This document shows, piece after piece, positions 5,547-10,033 of a stretch of DNA of 10,033 bases. Source of the DNA: Erysipelotrichia bacterium (GTDB taxonomy: Bacteria > Bacillota_I > Bacilli_A > Erysipelotrichales > Erysipelotrichaceae); the NCBI GenBank assembly GCA_009929095.1, contig SABF01000042.1, forward strand, positions 1-10,033. Reading direction: 5' to 3'. The position numbers and the translations under genes were made by a program. Under the pieces are notes generated by a model. The model had not been told where the DNA came from. It was given only the letters and a program-made list of their open reading frames with translations, and did no database searches. The first letter of the stretch is position 1, and each line of letters begins with the position of its first letter.

Positions 5547-7095
5547 AACTGTTTTGAAACAGCTGATTGGCAGAGTTGCAATTCTGGTGATACTTCTGAT
5601 TGCAGTTTTTGGCTTGGCGTACCTGAATATTAACAATTTATATTTGAAATTTGATGAAGCCGAACAGATGACTCAGATTAAGCAATATGACAAAATTCTG
5701 GCGAAGAAGGAGTTTTCTTCCTATCCATACCAGAAACTGTTTGGCAGTGACAGTGTTTTCTGGGTGCTGGACAGTTCAGGCAGATCGGTATACTCGGCTG
5801 ATGGGCAATCCCACTGCATTGATGCGAATGACCTTTTATATATCATTGATCTGAAGCAATATGCATATCGCTCGGTGATTCATTATTCCGGAGAAGATGG
5901 GAAAAAATATACGGGCGTATTCATACAGTATGCTGATATGTCAGAGAGTGGGCAGATGATCATCATTGATGAAAATCAGATTGTATCCAATTCCAGTATT
6001 CTGAATCACCATCAGCTGAGTGAGGAAGAACTGAATTATCTGACTGGCAACCCTGTTATGCTGGGAAGATACCAGTTTGCAGCAGATGATGGTAATACCT
6101 ATACCATGATTGTGAACAGTGATGGAATGCTCAATGGCGTTTATAACGATATTGAGCAGCGGACACTGCAGATGCTGGCTGGCGTATTGATTGTTGCGCT
6201 TCTTCTGATCGGCTTCTTTATTCTTGATATGCGGTACAGGATCATCAGACCTCTGGTTGTGCTGGATAAGGCAATTCAGGATATGGAGACAGAAGGAAAG
6301 GCAAGCATAGAAGAATATAAAGGGCCTAAGGAATACGCTGATATCTTCAATGAATTCAATGATATGTCCAGAAAAATTGCTGATGCCAACAAAGCATCCC
6401 GTCAGCATCAGCAGGATAAACTGGATTTCTATAACGGTATATCGCATGATCTGAAAACACCGATTACAGTGATTAAGGGATATACGCAGGCACTGAAGGA
6501 TGGAACGATTGAAGAGGAAAGTGTTGATCGGACACTGACCCTGATCGACGAAAAGGCGGATGAACTGAACGAAATGATCAATCAGTTCTATCACTACAAT
6601 ATAACGGATCATTCAGCTTTTCAGTATCATCTGGAAGCAGTGTCAGCCGATGAATATATCCGGACTGTCATGATCAGGAAACTGGCAGAGATAGAGAATA
6701 AGAACATGACGCTGGAACTGGATCTGCAGGCAGCCGGGGCGGTCATTGAAATTGACAGAAGTGAATTCAGAAGAGCGATCGATAATATTATTAATAATGC
6801 AATCAAGCATAATGCCGGCAATACCAAAATCAGACTGTTATCCAGTTTCTGCGAAAATAGTTATATTCTTCTGATAGAAGATGATGGAAAAGGTATTGAT
6901 ACTGCAGCTGCAGAAAAAATATTTGAACCGTTTGTGTCAAGCATCGCCAATGGCCTGTATGGGAATGGACTGGGACTTTCGGTCGCCAGAAAAATAATTG
7001 AAGATCATCATGGAGAAATTATTCTGGATGAATCTGATGGAAAATACCGAACGGTATTTAAAATAGTGATTCCGTCCAACCTTAAGAAAATGTAA
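5536..7095 (+). CDS. Membrane sensor histidine kinase partner of the response regulator
   Basis: The product is 519 residues, starting at GTG 5536, which overlaps the regulator by 11 bases. Transmembrane helix 1 is about residues 13-33 and helix 2 about 212-232. The intervening segment of about 178 residues is extracellular and contains a PDC/Cache-like stretch (VFWVLDSSGRSVYS, 74-87), so an external ligand is likely. A HAMP-like linker runs from 233 to about 285. The dimerisation/phosphotransfer motif is FYNGISHDLKTP, with phosphorylated His304. The ATPase domain has the N box (DNIINNAIKHN, 416-426), G1 box (DDGKGID, 449-455), F box (IFEPFV) and G2 box (GNGLGLS, 476-482), so it appears catalytically intact. 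The large outer domain argues against the short-loop BceS type of bacitracin kinases. The ligand is unknown. Antimicrobial peptides or cell-envelope stress would suit the downstream exporter. Confidence 0.93.
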   Translation: MKNRTVLKQLIGRVAILVILLIAVFGLAYLNINNLYLKFDEAEQMTQIKQYDKILAKKEFSSYPYQKLFGSDSVFWVLDSSGRSVYSADGQSHCIDANDLLYIIDLKQYAYRSVIHYSGEDGKKYTGVFIQYADMSESGQMIIIDENQIVSNSSILNHHQLSEEELNYLTGNPVMLGRYQFAADDGNTYTMIVNSDGMLNGVYNDIEQRTLQMLAGVLIVALLLIGFFILDMRYRIIRPLVVLDKAIQDMETEGKASIEEYKGPKEYADIFNEFNDMSRKIADANKASRQHQQDKLDFYNGISHDLKTPITVIKGYTQALKDGTIEEESVDRTLTLIDEKADELNEMINQFYHYNITDHSAFQYHLEAVSADEYIRTVMIRKLAEIENKNMTLELDLQAAGAVIEIDRSEFRRAIDNIINNAIKHNAGNTKIRLLSSFCENSYILLIEDDGKGIDTAAAEKIFEPFVSSIANGLYGNGLGLSVARKIIEDHHGEIILDESDGKYRTVFKIVIPSNLKKM

Positions 7096-7138
7096 GACTG
7101 GCTTCAGGTTCTCTATATTTTTACCGTATACAATTCGT

Positions 7139-7145
7139 GGTGAGG
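7139..7145 (+). promoter_or_regulatory. Ribosome binding site of the adaptor gene
   Basis: GGTGAGG lies 7 bases before the ATG at 7153, in the 57-base gap after the kinase. No terminator hairpin is visible in this gap. A -10-like TACAAT (7129-7134) exists, but without a matching -35 at normal spacing, so read-through from the upstream genes is the simplest view. Confidence 0.6.
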
Positions 7146-7152
7146 TTAATAT

Positions 7153-8688
7153 ATGAGAAGAATGAAGATGTTTTTATTGATTGCACTTTCAGCAGCGTTA
7201 CTTGCAGGTGCCGGTATTCTTGTAAAGAATTCATTGACTTCAAAAACAGAAGTCAGTAAAGAAGGATCGGAAGAAATCAGAACAGTCATACTCACAAAAG
7301 GTGATCTGAAGCAGTCGATTGTGGTCAAAGGCACAGTCAAGAGTGAAGAATCCAGCAGTGTTTCCTCACCGATGGAAGCCAGGATCAGGACACTGAATGT
7401 TAAAATCGGCGATATGGTCAAAAAGGGCGATATCATTGCGGAATTGGATGACTCATCCATGAAGGGCGATGTTGAAAAGAAGCAGAAGGATATTGCCAAA
7501 CAGAAGTCAGACTATAAAGATGCGTTTGACAAACTGACTAAGCAGCAGGAAGCGTCCGGTGCCAGCAAGAACAGAGTAGCTGAGGAACAGAACAGACTCG
7601 TATCCCAGGCTGAAAAGGACTATCAGAATGCGGTCAGCGCTAAGAACAATTATGAATCGACCTATCAGAGAGCAGTCAGTGAATACAATCAGGCTGTCAG
7701 CGAGACAAAAGCCAGAACAGAAGAAACTGCTCAGAAGGATCAGCTCATGCAGCAGGCTTATCTGGCCTGGAGTCAGGTTGATCTGAAGGATCCAAGTCCC
7801 GAGATGGATGCTTATAAAGCGGCTAAGGCAGAGCTGGATGCGGCACAGGCCAGGCTGCGAGAAGCACAGACAGTTTTTAATGTGAGTGAAAAAGAGAAAA
7901 ATTACAGCGACGCATCAGGAAAATACAATGCACTGACGAGTGAGATTGCAACCGCAAAGAGCAAGCAGGAAGAAGCCGTTCGCGCAAAGGACGAAGCAAT
8001 CCGCAGTGCTGAAAATGCGATAGCAGAACTCAATCAGCAGGCTGCTCAGGCCTGGAAAACGTATCAGGACTACACCGGCAAGGATGAACTTGCAGAAGTG
8101 GAGAAACTGAAGCAGAGCTATATTCTGAAGGCTGAAAGTTCCGGGAAAATTACAGAGCTCAATGCCAAGATCGGCAGCGTTGCCAAAGGAGAAGTTGCCG
8201 TGATTCAGTCTGTGGACAAGCTGGTCATGGAAGTGCAGGTAGATGCCTCTGACATCAATAAGGTTAAGGAAGGCATGAATGCGGATATTACGACTGACAC
8301 TTCCGGAGATGTTGTGAAAGGCACCGTAAGACGGATTTCACCGACTGCCTCAGCCACTGAAGGAAAAGAAGGATTTACTGTTGTCATTACGATTGGGGAT
8401 GCGAACAAGGTATTTGTCGGAACTAAGGCAACGGCAGAGATCATTGTGTCAAGCATCTCCAATGTATTCTCCGTTCCGCTGGATGCAATCTTTGAGGACG
8501 GCTCAGGATCGCATATTCTGGTCAGACAGACGGATGGGATATTTAAGGATGTTCTGGTCAAAGTGGGATCTGTCAATGAATACAATGCGGAAATCAGCGG
8601 GACTGAGGTTACTGAAGGAGCTGAAGTACAGGCTGTCTTTGACTGGCAGACATTGAAAAGCAATCAGAAAGATCCGATGGAGGGGTGA
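7153..8688 (+). CDS. Membrane-fusion (MacA/YknX-like) adaptor protein with long coiled coil
   Basis: This 511-residue extracytoplasmic adaptor of an ABC exporter has an N-terminal membrane anchor at about residues 5-25, with no lipobox cysteine. The first half of the biotinyl/lipoyl-like domain is about 45-100 (VSSPMEARIRTLNVKIGDMV, then KKGDIIAELD). A helical hairpin rich in Gln, Lys, Glu and Ala spans about 101-322. The lipoyl second half is about 325-356 (ILKAESSGKITELNAKIGS). A beta-barrel (about 357-440) and a membrane-proximal domain (about 440-500) complete the fold. Typical MacA/YknX proteins are near 370-400 residues, and the excess lies in the coiled coil. It has 57 bases before it and is followed after 3 bases by the ATPase gene. 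With the next two genes it should form a tripartite exporter. No TolC-type channel would be needed in a monoderm. Substrate unknown. Confidence 0.9.
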   Translation: MRRMKMFLLIALSAALLAGAGILVKNSLTSKTEVSKEGSEEIRTVILTKGDLKQSIVVKGTVKSEESSSVSSPMEARIRTLNVKIGDMVKKGDIIAELDDSSMKGDVEKKQKDIAKQKSDYKDAFDKLTKQQEASGASKNRVAEEQNRLVSQAEKDYQNAVSAKNNYESTYQRAVSEYNQAVSETKARTEETAQKDQLMQQAYLAWSQVDLKDPSPEMDAYKAAKAELDAAQARLREAQTVFNVSEKEKNYSDASGKYNALTSEIATAKSKQEEAVRAKDEAIRSAENAIAELNQQAAQAWKTYQDYTGKDELAEVEKLKQSYILKAESSGKITELNAKIGSVAKGEVAVIQSVDKLVMEVQVDASDINKVKEGMNADITTDTSGDVVKGTVRRISPTASATEGKEGFTVVITIGDANKVFVGTKATAEIIVSSISNVFSVPLDAIFEDGSGSHILVRQTDGIFKDVLVKVGSVNEYNAEISGTEVTEGAEVQAVFDWQTLKSNQKDPMEG

Positions 8689-8691
8689 CAG

Positions 8692-9396
8692 ATGAATGAT
8701 CTGTTATGTCTTCAGAGTATAACCAAATCCTATAATGTCGGAAAAGAAAATGAACTGGAAATTCTGCATGGGATAGATCTGTCAGTACAGGAAGGTGAAT
8801 TTGCGGCAATTGTCGGCGAGTCGGGAAGCGGGAAAAGCACGCTGATGAATATTCTCGGTATTCTTGATACGCCAACATCTGGATCGTATCTTCTGGATGG
8901 CATTGACATGTCCAAAATGAACCCGGATCAGATGAGTGAATACCGGAATACCAAGATTGGATTTGTATTCCAGAATTTCAATCTGGTAGCCCGCTCCAGT
9001 GCGCTGCACAATGTGGAACTGCCGGCACTCTATGCTGGAGATTCTCCGCTTGTGCGTCGAGAAAAAGCAGAAAAACTGCTGGAACTAGTCGGCATGAAGG
9101 ATCGTATGAATCACAATCCTAATGAACTGTCCGGCGGCCAGAAACAGAGAGTTGCGATAGCCCGTTCCCTGATCAACAATCCCAAGATTATTCTGGCTGA
9201 TGAACCGACAGGCGCACTGGACTCTGAAACCAGTGAGAATGTCATCAGCATCTTTGAACGTCTTCATCGGGAAGAACAAAAGACAATTATACTGATTACT
9301 CATAGTAAAGAACTTGCTCAGAGATGCCCACGGGTGATTACCCTGGTGGATGGACGCATCACATCGGACAGCGGAAGAGGTGTATATGCTGATTGA
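8692..9396 (+). CDS. ABC transporter ATPase, MacB/LolD/YknY type
   Basis: This 234-residue cytoplasmic ATPase would power the adjacent permease. All motifs are intact: Walker A GESGSGKST (42-50, Lys48), Q-loop Gln94 in FVFQNFNL, signature LSGGQKQR (146-153), Walker B IILADE (166-171, Glu171 catalytic), D-loop ALD (175-177) and switch His204 in LITHS. The PTGALDSETS stretch and the A-loop region near Tyr14 (SYNV) are typical of the LolD/MacB/FtsE group that works with FtsX-like permeases in mechanotransmission rather than classical drug import. The ribosome site GGAGGGG (8679-8685) lies in the end of the adaptor gene, 3 bases separate the two genes, and the stop codon overlaps the permease start by 11 bases. 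These features support one transcript and balanced expression. Confidence 0.95.
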   Translation: MNDLLCLQSITKSYNVGKENELEILHGIDLSVQEGEFAAIVGESGSGKSTLMNILGILDTPTSGSYLLDGIDMSKMNPDQMSEYRNTKIGFVFQNFNLVARSSALHNVELPALYAGDSPLVRREKAEKLLELVGMKDRMNHNPNELSGGQKQRVAIARSLINNPKIILADEPTGALDSETSENVISIFERLHREEQKTIILITHSKELAQRCPRVITLVDGRITSDSGRGVYAD

Positions 9397-10033
9397 AAAT
9401 ATCAAGCTTGCAATTGGATCATTGAAGGCAAATAAAATGCGGTCATTTCTGACAATGCTTGGCATTATCATAGGCATAGGTTCAGTCATCTCCATTGTTA
9501 CGATTGGCGATGCTCTGGTAAATAACATCAATTCAGAATGGTCAGGTTTTGGTGCCAGAAATATCAGTATCAATGTTGGAGATGCCAACGCAGATAACGC
9601 TGATCCGGACTTTGATTTTTCGAATTACACATGGAATGAACCGAAGGCAGAGGAACTTTTGACAGCAGAGATGATTTCAGATTATCAAAAGCGATATGCA
9701 AAGGATCTGAAGGCAGCTGCACTGACCAACACACTTGGCTCATCTGTATATAAAGAAAAGAAAAAGAAGGTCAATATCGAAATCATCGGTGCAAATGAAG
9801 ATGCTGCAGTTCTGGACAACGTGAAGATGATCGCGGGTCAGTTCATTACAAAACGAGATATCCAGAAGAATATTCCGAAGGTGATTGTCAGTGACCGATT
9901 CATTACGCAGATATACGGCAGTCAGAATGATTACCGAAACTACATTGGGAAGGAACTGATTGCTGATGTGGAAAAACAGGCAGTTAAACTTTACATATCC
10001 GGAGTTTATGAATATAAAGAAGAGGATGGAATG
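9386..10033 (+). CDS. MacB/YknZ-type ABC permease, 3'-truncated by window edge
   Basis: The frame is open from ATG 9386 to the right edge, giving 216 residues. GGAAGAGG (9373-9380) precedes the start by 5 bases, and the start overlaps the ATPase gene by 11 bases. The N-terminus, MLIENIKLAIGSLKANKMRS, followed by the first transmembrane segment FLTMLGIIIGIGSVISIVTIG (about 21-41), is characteristic of MacB-family permeases. The rest is the start of the extracytoplasmic MacB_PCD domain, including an acidic, Asn-rich stretch (about 65-80) and a KEKKKKV basic patch. A full-length protein near 400 residues or more, with three further helices, is expected beyond the edge. It lacks a fused ATPase, unlike proteobacterial MacB, matching the split YknY/YknZ arrangement of Gram-positives. 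Confidence 0.92.
   Translation, partial: MLIENIKLAIGSLKANKMRSFLTMLGIIIGIGSVISIVTIGDALVNNINSEWSGFGARNISINVGDANADNADPDFDFSNYTWNEPKAEELLTAEMISDYQKRYAKDLKAAALTNTLGSSVYKEKKKKVNIEIIGANEDAAVLDNVKMIAGQFITKRDIQKNIPKVIVSDRFITQIYGSQNDYRNYIGKELIADVEKQAVKLYISGVYEYKEEDGM

Noticed and set aside
5941..6612. A 223-codon open frame on the minus strand inside the histidine kinase gene
   Set aside because: It is antisense to the HAMP and His-kinase coding region, its Ile/His-rich composition is that of a shadow frame, and it has no domain or ribosome site.
1..10033. CRISPR arrays, insertion sequences, toxin-antitoxin or phage-defence genes
   Set aside because: No regularly spaced repeats, transposase motifs, terminal inverted repeats or defence domains were seen. 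The gene content is metabolic, transport and signalling.

Overview
The window looks like chromosomal DNA of a low-to-moderate GC, Gram-positive (monoderm) anaerobe of the Firmicutes. Evidence for this is a Gram-positive style lipoprotein carrying a flavin reductase, an ECF-type vitamin transporter S component, purine-rich Shine-Dalgarno sites, and a MacAB/YknXYZ-like exporter with no outer-membrane channel gene beside it. A gut anaerobe such as an Erysipelotrichia or Clostridia member would fit. That placement is inference from gene content, not from a marker gene.

Left part (1-2420, + strand): the 3' part of a MATE-family multidrug efflux pump runs in from the left edge. A 590-base stretch without a convincing gene follows. 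It holds a probable terminator, several inverted repeats and a candidate promoter. Next is a small ECF transporter S component. It converges with the next gene on a shared, bidirectional-looking terminator (2368-2404).

Middle part (2421-4711, - strand): a 632-residue lipoprotein combines an FMN-binding domain (with a covalent flavinylation motif) and a fumarate-reductase-type FAD domain. It has no cytochrome domain, so it should be a cell-surface reductase fed by flavins. Upstream of it and on the same strand is tRNA-Leu(UAG), with its own strong promoter and terminator.

Right part (4740-10033, + strand): an apparent five-gene operon encodes an OmpR-family response regulator, its sensor histidine kinase, a membrane-fusion (adaptor) protein with an unusually long coiled coil, a MacB/LolD-type ABC ATPase, and a MacB-type permease cut by the right edge. 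Response regulator and kinase overlap by 11 bases, as do ATPase and permease. Adaptor and ATPase are 3 bases apart. The simplest reading is a signal-responsive efflux or peptide-defence system: the kinase senses something outside the cell, the regulator drives the operon (perhaps through a 10-bp-period direct repeat at 4816-4833), and the tripartite exporter removes the substrate.

No wholly new system is evident. The most interesting items are the flavinylated surface reductase near an S component, the oversized adaptor coiled coil, the direct repeat before the two-component system, and the unexplained 1137-1727 stretch.
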